Shown piece after piece: positions 12,042 to 22,732 of a DNA stretch of 64,000 nucleotides. The notes under the pieces are model-generated. The model searched no databases. It was not told the DNA's origin and saw only the letters and a program-made list of their open reading frames with translations. A program made the translations under genes and the position numbers. Source of the DNA: Dimorphilus gyrociliatus (Eukaryota > Annelida > Polychaeta > Dinophilidae); the NCBI GenBank assembly GCA_904063045.1, contig CAJFCJ010000009.1:1240968-1304967 (forward strand), in the 5' to 3' direction. Every line of letters starts with the position of its first letter. Position 1 is the stretch's first letter.

Positions 12042-14177
12042 ATGATGTATCGAATATATAACGCAATTCGCACTATAAAAATTCCCTTTACACGATCAAG
12101 TAGGTAGAAGTACATATAAATCAGTATTATTCTTCATATTCCTTATTCTGTTTTTCAATATCAATTAGAACGTTTGTCAAGTTCATTTTGTGCAAGATCT
12201 CATACATGTGGGGAATTGAATGACTCAAACGTTGGTGAAAGAGTTACTCTTTATGGGTGGGTACAATTTCAAAGAATGAATAAATTCTTAACACTTCGAG
12301 ATTCATATGGCTCAACACAAGTTATCTTACCTCCGAAATTTGCAAAGCTAAAGCCTGAAAGCGTAGTTAAAGTTAGTGGTTCTGTTGCTAAACGACCAGA
12401 AGGTCTAAGCAATTCCGATATGAAAACTGGGAATATTGAAATAATTGCTGATGATGTTGAATTGTTGAATGAATGTCCGCAAACTCCATTTTCAGTACAT
12501 GATAATAGGAATGTTAACGAAGATACAAGGCTTAAACATCGATATTTAGATATTAGATCTGCAGAAATGCAAAAGAGATTGCGAATGAGATCAAAACTTC
12601 TCTTTAAAATGAGAGAATTTTTATGTGAAAAACATAGTAAGAATTATTTTGTACGTTTGAACAGTGTGTCATAATCTATAAAAAATATCTTCAGATTTTG
12701 TTGACGTCGAAACACCGACGCTTTTCAGGAAAACGCCTGGAGGAGCCAGAGAATTTATTATACCAAGCCATACCGTACCAAATCACTTCTATTCTTTACC
12801 GCAAAGCCCCCAACAGTTTAAGCAGCTTCTTATGGTCGGCGGTATAGATAGGTAACTAAAAACTAATCTTATTAATTGGATTTTATAATTAAGTTAGTTT
12901 ACAGGTACATGCAAATAGCAAGATGCTATAGAGATGAGACAACTAGGCCTGATAGACAACCAGAATTCACACAGCTTGACTTGGAAATGTCCTTTGTCGA
13001 TAGCGAAAATATAATGAATTTAACAGAGGAAATGCTAAAATACTCTCTGCCATTTGAACTAGAGACGCCTATTCCTAGGTATGATTATGGTCAAGTTATG
13101 ATTGATTACGGAACAGATAAACCGGACTTGCGAATACCTTATAAAGTTTGATATCTCTTTTCGATAACTATTTCAAAATTACAAAATTTTTACAATTGAC
13201 AGATAGAAAATATTCCTCAAAGTATGCCAAAAATCAAGCATGAAACAATAAAGTTCATTAAACTTGAAGGAGCAACGGTAAGTTTCGTTTTGCAACTTTA
13301 ACTTTAAAAAAAAAATTGATTATTATTTTTGTTTTGTTTATCTCTTTGCAAATTTAGAACTATTTAGAGGAGCCCCAATTAAAAGAATTAATGAAGTATG
13401 CATCAGATTTTCAAGGACGTGTGAGTGATTATCTGTTATTAATTTTTATTTTTCTTAAATACTGTATGTCCTTTCGCCCTCTAGGAGTTTAGAATTCTTC
13501 AAACAAATGATGCTCAGAATTCTATACATAAGATATTTAACTCTAAACCGGAAGATATAATTCTTATGGCAACTGGTTCAGTGCCTCAAGTTTGCAGTTT
13601 ATTAGGAAACTTAAGAGTTGCTTCAGCTGACCTTCTTGAAAAAAGCGGTTGTAAAGTTCGAAGTAGTGATTATCGTTTTGCTTGGATCAAAAATTTCCCG
13701 CTTTTTGAGAAAAATGATGGAAAGTTTGAATCAGCTCACCATCCATTCACCGCTCCACAGGAAAAGGACGAGCATCTAGTTTATACCGATCCAATAATGG
13801 CCCGAGGTAATCACTACGATCTTGTTTTGAATGGATTCGAAGTTGGAGGTGGTTCGATAAGAAATCATAAGTCAACATTACAAAGATATATCATTGAAGA
13901 AATTTTAAAGGAGGACAGCAAAACGTTAGATCATTTATTGACAGCCCTAGATATGGGTGCTCCTCCTCATGGAGGTATAGCTTTGGGTCTCGATAGACTA
14001 GTTGCAGTTCTCTGCAATGTTACAAGTATAAAGGAAGTAATTGCTTTTCCAAAGACAAACGAAGGTCGCGATTTAATGTCATGTTCCCCTGCTCCATTAT
14101 CTAAAGAAGATGCAGATTATTATTTGAAAGACTATATTTCAAAGAAGCAGTCAGAAAAACCGAATACAACAACATAG
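12042..14177 (+). CDS. DARS2: Mitochondrial aspartyl-tRNA synthetase (bacterial type)
   Basis: Charges mitochondrial tRNA-Asp in the matrix. Exon 1 (12042-12099) starts with two in-frame ATGs and encodes an Arg/Lys-containing, acid-free leader ([19 protein letters not shown]) that looks like a mitochondrial targeting peptide. It joins in phase to exon 2 at 12169 using donor GTAGGT and an ATTAG acceptor. Next come the anticodon-binding OB fold ([22 protein letters not shown]), the class II core ([51 protein letters not shown]) and motif 3 ([13 protein letters not shown]). The insertion domain between DKPDLRIP and the second catalytic half looks shorter than I would expect for bacterial-type AspRS. 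The signature GGSIR is present as GGGSIRNH. It ends 170 bp from the convergent FKBP2 gene. Confidence 0.93.
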
Positions 14178-14346
14178 TATATATAATTTCAATATTATTT
14201 CCTACAAGGATCTTTAACGTCTATACTATTTTGTTTTTTGCTATTTTCGAATGAAAAGGTCTTGATAACGAATAACTACGCGTACAAAATCCACGTGTTA
14301 ACATTGACAAACAGATATTACGATACATTGCCTTTACGAAAATAAT

Positions 14347-14994
14347 TTATAGGTCTTCCTTTGCACTCCTTTGAATTTTGATCAATTCAACTTCAAAGAT
14401 CAAAGTTGCACCGCCAGGTATTTTTGGTGGAGAACCGTGATCACCATATCCTAGATCAGATGGAATAACCAATTTTCTCTTTTCGCCTTCGCACATACTA
14501 TAATTAATAAATAAGTTACTCTTTTGCAAAAAGAATAATTAACGGAATAAGATCATTTTATCATATTGAACATTCGAGAACTCTTATGTTATGATATGCA
14601 TATCTTTGTAGCTATTGTCCAATTATTTGGAAAATTTGAAACTCACTTGAGCAATCCTTGATCCCATCCTTTAATAACTTGGCCGGCACCGAGGGTAAAG
14701 ACAAAGGGTTCATTTCTTGGGATACTACTATCAAATTCTGTTCCATCCTCTAATTTTCCCTATACAGAATATTTTTAAGATTGATGTATAGAGGTTGATA
14801 ATAAATCAGTTATAATAAATACGAACGGTATAGTGCATACTAAGAACATCGTTCTTTCGACTTTTCATTTTACATTCGCTAGGATCTATACGCTTCTTAA
14901 TGCCTATTTGTAGTTTCTTTTTCTTTTCGTCTGCTGAGCAAACGTTAAAGGCCATGACAGCTAAAATGGGTAAAAGTAATATTGCTGCTCTCAT
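14347..14994 (-). CDS. FKBP2: FKBP2-like ER peptidyl-prolyl isomerase
   Basis: A small FK506-binding-type prolyl cis-trans isomerase of the ER lumen. Three exons: a signal peptide ([21 protein letters not shown]) and the start of the FKBP fold; an exon with [32 protein letters not shown]; and a final exon with [18 protein letters not shown] and [16 protein letters not shown]. These are the family's active-site segments (Y, D, F, W, Y and F positions present). The C-terminus is KEDL, a KDEL-like retrieval signal, matching the FKBP2 group, whose members end in RTEL-type signals. The first intron uses the donor GTTCGT after HYT, which rejoins exactly to GKLEDG. It lies tandem to PRKRIP1, 273 bp downstream of it. 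Confidence 0.92.
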
Positions 14995-15267
14995 TCTGCA
15001 AAAACAATAGAGTTTTATTATTTAATTATAAGATAGAAACGGTGAGATCACATCCTAGGATTACGCAGACAGTTAACTTTATTTGTGTTCAATGTTCACG
15101 ATAAAGCAAGAAAAGTATTTTCAATCTACGAAAAGAGAATATATTTATTACAATATGTACATCGATAAAACAAGATTGTCGTAAAAATGCTAAGAATATG
15201 GGAATAAAAAGCCTGAAATATTTGCGATGGCTAATGTTTCGATACAATAACATATATCCAGTTTTCT

Positions 15268-15867
15268 TCAAGCTTGCTCCTTTTCTTCGTGCTCACTTTC
15301 ATCTTTTGACTTTTCCTTTTCAACTTCTTCTGAGACGTTATCGTTCTTTTCATCTTTATCATCTTGTTTATCGTCCTCATTCTGTTTGCTCTCACCACCG
15401 TCAGTATTGTCGTCACTATCATCTGAATCCGATTCTTTTTGGTTTGGATTATTTTTTTTCATCATTTTCGCTTTCTTAATTCTGTTTTTCTTTTTAAGTC
15501 GCTTTGCTCTCTTCTTTGCTGTTCTCTCCTCTGCTTCACGTTCATTTCGTTCAAGTTTTTCCTTATACTCTTTATCTTTTTTTTCAATTTTTGCTTGAAC
15601 ATTCATATACTTTTCTCGGGCATATTGCCTACGTCTAACTGCCCTATATAAGTGAAAATCACCGGATCCTGCTCCAGCACTTGATCCCCAAACATTATTC
15701 ACAAATTCGGGTGGTTGAAAACATTTGGGTAACTTTGTGTTTTCTTCAATTTCTGGTATGACAACCTCCTTTTCAGGATTATTCATTAATTTCTCCAAAC
15801 GAATTCTCTGTACGTCATACGCTGTTTTGACCTTTCTCTTCTTCGGTTCCTCATCATCGGAAGTCAT
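15268..15867 (-). CDS. PRKRIP1: PRKR-interacting protein 1 homologue (spliceosome-associated)
   Basis: A 199-residue single-exon gene. The signature block around residues 50-80 (PPEFVNNVWGSSAGAGSGDF followed by HLYRAVRRRQYAREKY) is the diagnostic PRKRIP1 sequence, preceded by RLEKLMNNPEKEVVIPE. A long, highly charged alpha-helix (residues about 85-135) and an acidic Ser/Asp/Glu/Lys tail follow. The tail is longer than in vertebrates. In human spliceosome structures this protein is a long helix bridging U2 snRNP and step II components; it was first described as a double-stranded-RNA-binding partner of PKR. It is divergent with IFT46 and tandem with FKBP2. Confidence 0.92.
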   Translation of the reverse strand: MTSDDEEPKKRKVKTAYDVQRIRLEKLMNNPEKEVVIPEIEENTKLPKCFQPPEFVNNVWGSSAGAGSGDFHLYRAVRRRQYAREKYMNVQAKIEKKDKEYKEKLERNEREAEERTAKKRAKRLKKKNRIKKAKMMKKNNPNQKESDSDDSDDNTDGGESKQNEDDKQDDKDEKNDNVSEEVEKEKSKDESEHEEKEQA

Positions 15868-16766
15868 TCTGTTTGAGCAAACAAATTCTTCAAGTTTTCA
15901 ATCACTTTCACAATTATCTAAAGCTAACTAATTTAAATGATATCCTCTCCAAGAATTTGTTTGCTCTTTTTATGTTATGCTTTTAATTTTCTTGGAAATA
16001 TTTTGTATAAGTAAATGAACACTAATTTTTTTCTCTTTTTAGTATTTATAAAAAGAAACATGCTGATTGGAAACGTCAACAAATATACTTGATGGTAAAA
16101 ATATATGTTTGTTTGCGATTTAAAAGATAAAATGAATTTAAAAAATTCGTATTTAGATAGTAGATGATCTATAATGAAATATATTAATAAATGCAAGTGA
16201 ACATTGATTTCTTATAATATCGCTCAAAATTACTTCAAATCAAGTAAATACGTATTTCTTGGAAACTTGATCTCAACAACATAAACATTCGAAATCTTTT
16301 AAAACTATTGTAATAGAATTTTCAGAGAAAATAAACGATTTTATAGAGTTTTACCTTAAAATTTAGGCGGATATGACTTGTCAAACGCAACGGAAGTTTA
16401 CGTGTAGCGTAGTTGAATCGAATGAGTTTCTTAATGCGCGGCCGAACCTGATTCGCTGGATCGATCTGGATAAAAAGAGTTGTTATATCGTAAAACATCG
16501 AATCGATTTACACAATTGGATTAAACAAACTTTTCTCTTTTTAATCTTTTATGGAACTTAACAAATGTGTAATAAAACTAATAGAGAAATAAATAAATTT
16601 ATTTTAAAGTAAAAGGCTTTTAAAAATTATTTGGAGTTATTTTTTATATTATTTTATTTCAAATATCGTTATTGTTGCTTAAATTTCGATTCGCTTGTTA
16701 CTATATTTCGATTATAGTCTGCTAGAAGTTTCGATTGAGCACATTCCACAGCAACCGAAACCATTC
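15868..16766. other. Shared 5' region between PRKRIP1 and IFT46
   Basis: 900 bp, AT-rich. A 62-codon ORF near 16373 has no recognisable features. A GC-richer patch at 16430-16470 is visible but I cannot assign it a role. Confidence 0.45.
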
Positions 16767-18983
16767 ATGGCAGACGGCAGTAAACAAAATGTAAGTAAAT
16801 TACAAATCATCTTAAAAGTCAAAAGTTAGCTAAAATTACAGCTTCTTAACTAAACCTGTTATAAGTACTTTATTTAAACAATCACGATTACGGCTGAAAT
16901 TTATTATTGAGAAAGGATAATTGACATTTCCAGCCGTCTAAATCCCTCCTTAACCAACCATACGACGAATCGCTTGAAGTACCCGACGCCGAAGAAGTAG
17001 CCTCAATTTACACACCGACTCCACGTGTGCCTGGATTTGGAAGAGGAGGTGCTTATCTCACCTCATAATTTCACTCTTGCGCTTTTGCTTTTGGTGTTAG
17101 GCCTAGTTTATTTTGTAAAACTAAAAATATTTAAAAGTCTTAAATCTCTTTCCGTGTTTAAATGAATTTTCTAACTAGTACACACTTTGTAAAAGAATCA
17201 CATTCTAAATTTAGTGTAATGACTATTTTATTATATAAAGAGAGATTTTTGTTGTGGTCCTGCATGTTGATGTTTCTTTCAGTTGCAATTTCACGAAAAT
17301 CAACCTTTCGACGCAAGTGTTGAATTACCAATAGAAGATAGAAGAAGTATTCCGTCTATTACACCACCTCGACTATCGCCAAAGCTAACAGGTGATGGTT
17401 CAACAATTTTGGATAAGAAAATGACAATATAAAACAAATTACATTTCGTTCAGCTGTTTAATAATCATCTTGCTTGATCTGCTTTTCTCTTCTTTTACGA
17501 TTTTTCTCTTTAGTGTCAGGTGGTTGGTGTAAAAAATTAACTGAATTTTACATTGTACAGGCGATCAATATCGTGGAAATAACTCTCCGGACTTAAGAAT
17601 GAAGGAACCCGACGTATCTGATGATGAAATCGAAAGACCAAAAGCAGTAATTAGTTTATTTACAACCTAGTTAATCAATTTTTAAGTATCCAATAATTGA
17701 CATTTTAGAAGATTGGACAAACTACTGGCTATAATAAAGAAATAGACGCAGACGACTCAGACTCAACTGGAGAGGAGACTGATGATGACGACGACGATGA
17801 TGGAAGCAACGAAGCTATTGACGGGTAAGCTATTTATATTACTACGTATATAGAATATATAATAATATTTTATAGTTACTTAATAAACTAGTACAATCCA
17901 TAGACAATCAGAATTCAAATTGCTGCTTAATTATTTATCAAATTTCAAGTTAGCTACAGTCTTAAGCAAATTAAAAAGATTTATTACACATCAATAGTCT
18001 AGTGTGTATTATAGAACAGTATAATGTTTCTTTCTACAGCGCTTATGATCCGAAAGACTATGACCACTTAGAAGTTAGCGAGGATATTCGAGGACTCTTT
18101 CAATACATAACTCGCTATACTCCACAAACAGTTGAACTTGAACATCAGTTGAAACCCTTTATACCTGATTATATACCAGCTGTTGGAGATATCGATGCTT
18201 TTATAAAAGTTTGTCTTATTTATTGGTTGTTGTATTAACATTTTTGTATGATTATTTTCAAAAGGTACCACGCCCTGATGGACATAATGATAAATTAGGT
18301 TTACAAATTTTGGATGAGCCTTGCGCAAAGCAGAGTGATCCTATTGTCTTGGAAATGCATATTCGATCGAAATCTAAGCAGACTCATTCAAAATCAATGG
18401 CTATCAAGAGTATACCTAGCCGTGATATAAATGCTAAATCTATAAACAATTGGTGTCAAAATATAGCTGATATCCATAGAACTCGACCACCCCCAACTGT
18501 TCACTATACTCGAAACATGCCTAGTATTGATGCTTTAATGCAGGAATGGCCCCCAGAATTTGAAGAACTGTTAAAAGAGGTTTGTGTCATTTATACTTTT
18601 GATATTAATATATTAATATTCTTTATTCTATCGAACAGATTACTTTACCTTCGGCCGACATGGACTGTGATTTACCAAACTACATAGATATGATTTGTGG
18701 TAGGCCAATATCTTTCTTACGTTAGTTTTAAAAGTAATTCAATTTATCATCTTCTAGCAATTTTAGATATACCCATGTACAAAAATAGAGTTCAATCTTT
18801 ACATCTACTCTTTACGCTATATTCGGAATTCAAAAATTCACAGGTTTGTACATGCAATATGTTTGTAGCAACAAGTTTTACATAATGTTATATTTTTAAT
18901 AAAAACAGCACTTTAGAGGTTTGGCCGCTGACAATAAACTAGATAACGCTTTAAAGGATAACGAAGAAAGATTGGTGTTGTAA
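16767..18983 (+). CDS. IFT46: Intraflagellar transport protein 46 (IFT-B complex)
   Basis: A subunit of the IFT-B train needed for cilium assembly. Exon 1 is 24 nt (MADGSKQN). The N-terminal half is low complexity and acidic: the exon at about 17707-17828 encodes a run of Asp/Glu, as is typical for the disordered N-terminus of IFT46. The conserved core begins at 18041: YDPKDYDHLEVSEDIRGLFQ, RYTPQ, IPDYIPAVGDIDAFIKVPRP, LGLQILDEP, KQSDP, PPTVHYTRNMPSIDALMQEW, PEFEELLKE, CAILDIPMYKNRVQSLHLLF and SLYSEFKNSQ-like LYSEFKNSQ. Introns are short and splice in phase. The C-terminus (NEERLVL) is short. Presence of this gene implies a ciliated organism. It heads away from PRKRIP1. Confidence 0.93.
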
Positions 18984-19704
18984 AAAAGATATGATGTCCT
19001 GTTCAATTTTTTCCATATTCAATCATTAGTCTCTTTCAGTGAATTGAATAAAGGATCCTGTTTATTTTTTTCTTTCTTTCTGTTTAGTATAGCAATTCCT
19101 TACCAAATTAATACAATTGCCGTTCATTTTTTGCCTATATCGTTTGACTTTACATTTTTTAAAATTAACTAAGGTTTGTACTAACTTGAAATACACACAC
19201 CTACAAAAGAATAAACTGAATATGCACATATACAATGATAATAAACTTTTTTTAGGTAATTAGGTATTTAGATGAGGTAATTTATATAAGTATGAGATAG
19301 GCTTATATTGAAACTCTTATTGGTTAAACACAACTGTATCAATAAGTATGTAAATAATACTACACTTCAAAAACGATCATATGTGCTAGATCATCGCGCC
19401 GTAGCATAAAGAAGTTTTGGTCGTCTGCTTTTATAGTTTTTTCCTGTTGTTTTTTGGCTTTTTATGGTGAAACTCTTTTAGACAAGTTAAGTATATCGAA
19501 AGTAAAATAAATACATTCTAATAGGTTTTAAAATTTTTCAAAGAGTTAACCTTGAGCAGACTTTTTGTTATAAGATATCTCAACTTATCTACGCGCCATG
19601 CCAGTAATTAGGTCTTTATGACCGAATGAATATTTTGTTTCTGGGTGGAATGAATAAAAATTAAAGATTACTTTTTACTTTATGATATAATATTTAATAC
19701 AGAA
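18984..19704. other. Intergenic between IFT46 and SLC25A35-like gene
   Basis: 720 bp, AT-rich. It should contain the IFT46 3' UTR and the carrier promoter. Nothing else recognised. Confidence 0.45.
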
Positions 19705-20607
19705 ATGGAGTTTGCTATTGGCGGTGTAGCAGCATGCGGAGCGGGGCTATTCACAAATCCGCTAGAAGTCGTCAAGACAAGGATGCAGTTACAGGGAGAA
19801 TTTCGGGCCAGAGGACAATATACAGTTCATTATAGAAATGTTTTCCACGCATTCTATACGATTGCTCAGGAAGAGGGGTTTAGAAGTTTGCAAAAGGGCC
19901 TAGTGCCGGCTTTGTATTATCAATTTTTCATGAATGGTTTAAGATTAGGAGTCTATCAGAGTTTGAATAATCTTGGTCTAAACAGAGATAGTGATGGAAA
20001 CATTAGCTTTCCGAGAAGTATAGCTGCTGGAGCTTTGTCTGGTGTTGTTGGTGCTGTTACTGGAAGTCCATTTTACTTGATTAAAACTCATCTCCAGTCT
20101 CAGTCGGCCGAGTCAATAGCTGTTGGACATCAACACAAACACGGGAGTTTTACCCAAGCCTTTAAGAAAATTTACAGCGAGAACGGTTTACTCGGTTTAT
20201 GGAGGGGCTCATCTGGAGCAATGGCAAGAGTTATGGTTGGATCTGGCGCACAATTATCAACATTTTCAACATGCAAACAATACATTGTTAACAAAGGATG
20301 GTTCGAAAGAACGAGTGTTTTAAACGCCCTGCTAGCATCTATGATGAGCGGAGTAGCTGTTGTGTTTTTTATGACCCCATTCGATGTTGTATCAACACGT
20401 TTGTATAATCAGAATGTAGATTCAAGTGGGAGAGGAATCTATTATAAAGGTTTTACTGACTGCTTTTATAAAATATTAAAAAATGAGGGACCATTAGCAT
20501 TCTACAAAGGATGGACAGCATCATATCTTCGTTTAGGACCGCATACTATACTTAGTTTAGTATTTTGGGATGAAATCCGAAAATTTAGTGCACGTTATCT
20601 TTATTAA
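19705..20607 (+). CDS. SLC25A35: Mitochondrial carrier, SLC25A34/35 group
   Basis: A 300-residue inner-membrane carrier with three repeats of about 100 residues and six membrane helices. It opens with [19 protein letters not shown], very like SLC25A35. Carrier signature motifs: repeat 1 PLEVVKTR (canonical); repeat 2 PFYLIKTH, where the acidic position is aromatic; repeat 3 PFDVVSTR, where the Lys/Arg position is Ser. These departures match what I know of the SLC25A34/35 group, so they are not damage. Other family strings are QYKGLVPAL-type [21 protein letters not shown] and [19 protein letters not shown]. The substrate is not established from sequence. The gene is intronless, unlike most neighbours. 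Its stop lies only 50 bp from the convergent PLGRKT stop. Confidence 0.92.
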   Translation: MEFAIGGVAACGAGLFTNPLEVVKTRMQLQGEFRARGQYTVHYRNVFHAFYTIAQEEGFRSLQKGLVPALYYQFFMNGLRLGVYQSLNNLGLNRDSDGNISFPRSIAAGALSGVVGAVTGSPFYLIKTHLQSQSAESIAVGHQHKHGSFTQAFKKIYSENGLLGLWRGSSGAMARVMVGSGAQLSTFSTCKQYIVNKGWFERTSVLNALLASMMSGVAVVFFMTPFDVVSTRLYNQNVDSSGRGIYYKGFTDCFYKILKNEGPLAFYKGWTASYLRLGPHTILSLVFWDEIRKFSARYLY

Positions 20608-20657
20608 AATATGACTATCTTTGCATATTTTAGCAATTAAAATTACGATGAAGAAAC

Positions 20658-21280
20658 CTATTTATTTGAACTTCTATAATCAATGCTTCTCAGGTTATCT
20701 AATGTTTTAACTGTTGGTAAACCATCACCCGGCAAATATAAAGAGGTCTTTTCGTTCTCAAGTATTTTTTCTGCCTCTTCTACAAATTAGTAGATGAAAT
20801 CAATAATCATTTCATTCAAATATTCATTCCCTATGAATTTAAACTAACCTCTTATTCTGTACATCTTTGATCCAAAGCAAAGATCATATTGATAGGCGAC
20901 AAGGAAAGTTAAAGGAATAAAAGGTGCAATTGCAGCTGGCTTCTTTGTTTTCATAAACCTTTATATTAGACCTCTCAATGAAATATAAGTAAACATAGAA
21001 GGAAAATACTTACCCAGCTAACATTCCTACAGAACAAATTCCATAGAATGATGAAAGCCAGTAAAACATCTCTCTTGCCCTGGCCAACTGCATTGCCATT
21101 TGTCTTTCTCTCATATAATTTTGCATCTGGATTTGTCTCTGTAGCTGTTATTAGAAATTAAGATAACTTTTATAAGAAATTGACAATCATTTGAAAAATG
21201 ATGATAAAAACCATAGTTTCCTGCGCAGCCTGCATCTTTTCAAAATTCTCATTCATTGCTTTTGAAACAAAAGACCCCAT
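20658..21280 (-). CDS. PLGRKT: PLGRKT-like plasminogen receptor family protein
   Basis: A small membrane protein, about 147 residues in PLGRKT orthologues, read here as four exons. It starts MGSFVSKAMNENFEKMQAAQ, followed by LQRQIQMQNYMRERQMAMQL, the family's best block. Two hydrophobic helices follow (MFYWLSSFYGICSVGMLAG and PAAIAPFIPLTFLVAYQYDL). The last exon is VEEAEKILENEKTSLYLPG and ends SSNK. In mammals the C-terminal lysine is proposed to bind plasminogen; here too the terminal residue is Lys. Whether that role exists in an invertebrate is unknown. It is convergent with the SLC25A35-like gene and divergent from the GST gene (438 bp). Confidence 0.9.
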
Positions 21281-21718
21281 TTTCTACAAGAGAAACAAAT
21301 ACTGTATACTTTCAAGTTGTGTGAGCAAAGTGAGTTGTAATTGTTTTTAAGACTATAAGGTCACAAGGTGATTCCCTGTAGCTACTGCTAGTGACGTAAC
21401 AAGGTGTTTTCCAAAATTGGGAAATTATGAAAAATATATGACAAAAGTATTTTAAGCTATACTTCAGATTATATTATTTTATTATTTTGTAATTTTATCG
21501 TTTACGCATCCGGCTTTAATGGCAACAAGAGAAATAAGCTGCTGTGTTCAATTATTTTTCTTTTTTTAAACCGGATATAAACCAAAAACTGTGTTTTGAT
21601 ACTGATAACGACATCTATCGAGAAATTTTAAATTCAAGGGGTCAATATTTAGTTTAATTGTTAAATTTTTGCCTCTTGTCACTAAATTGAATACGGTTAG
21701 CTGTTGTAAATCAAAGAT
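21281..21718. other. Shared 5' region between PLGRKT and GSTO
   Basis: 438 bp separating two divergent start codons. AT-rich; no clear regulatory motif recognised. Confidence 0.45.
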
Positions 21719-22604
21719 ATGTCTGGAAAACGCTTAGTACTTAATAAAACAATTAAATCCCTTACTGCGTTGAGAGAAGGTAAGACAGGAGAAGAGAAAG
21801 AGAAGAGTTGAAATCTATTTATAAATTCTTTCTTAAATGACAGGCGATGCGGCTCCTAAAAAAAGTCCTGGAACCTTACGATTGTATAGTATGAGGTTTT
21901 GTCCATTTGCCCAGAGAACAAGATTGGTCTTAATTCATAAGCAAATTCCGTAATTTTCCAGCTAAACTTGAAATGTTCTAGATAAATATCTGTATTGAAT
22001 TTTCAGGCACGAAGTAGTTAATATTAACTTGAAAAGACGGCCAAAATGGTTTTGGCAGGAGAAGAATCCGTTCAGTCTTGTTCCAGTTATTGAAAAGGAT
22101 AAGATGATTATCTACGAATCAGTTGCATGCAATGACTATTTGGATGAAATTTATCCTCATGATAAATTGAACCCTATGGATTTACTTGAAAGAACGAAAC
22201 AGAAGATGTTAATGGAGTCCTTTTCGAAGGTGGTTTCCTTATTTTATCAAGTTATAAATATGAAAGATGACAAACAACAAGTGGCTAAATTACTTAAGAG
22301 AGCCTTATCACCATACGAGGCTGCATTAAGTGGGAAATACTTTGGAGGTTCAAACGTGTCTATGCTGGATTTGCACATTTGGCCTTGGTTTGAACGACTC
22401 CCTATAGTTTCTAGAGTTCTTGAAGAGGACGTGTTTGAAGGATTCCCAAAGATAAAAAAATGGAAAACAATTATGGAAGATTTACCATGCGTCCAACAAA
22501 CAGCATTTTCTCTAGAGGACCACGCAGAATTCTTTTCGAGCTTTTTAACAGGAGAACCAAACTATGATCACGCTCTAGAAACTGAATACATTGCTAAACT
22601 ATAA
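21719..22604 (+). CDS. Omega-class glutathione S-transferase
   Basis: A cytosolic thioltransferase/dehydroascorbate-reductase-type GST. Three exons: 21719-21779, 21844 to about 21952, and a third exon running to the stop at 22604; the introns are about 64 and 53 bp. The thioredoxin-like domain has [19 protein letters not shown] with the omega-class catalytic Cys in the CPFAQR motif, [10 protein letters not shown] (cis-Pro) and [12 protein letters not shown] (the glutathione-binding E-S pair). The helical C-terminal domain has [14 protein letters not shown] (conserved D, W and P). The 20-residue N-terminal extension before the thioredoxin fold is usual for omega GSTs. It ends 128 bp from the convergent RBR ligase gene. 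Confidence 0.93.
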
Positions 22605-22732
22605 TTTTGATAAGAAGTCAATTTCCATCATGATTTTACAATTTCATTTTAACATTTTGATTCACTTTGAGTGAAATTTATTAAAAATATTTCTATATAA
22701 AAAGATAACAGAAACGATAACAGCATTTTTTT

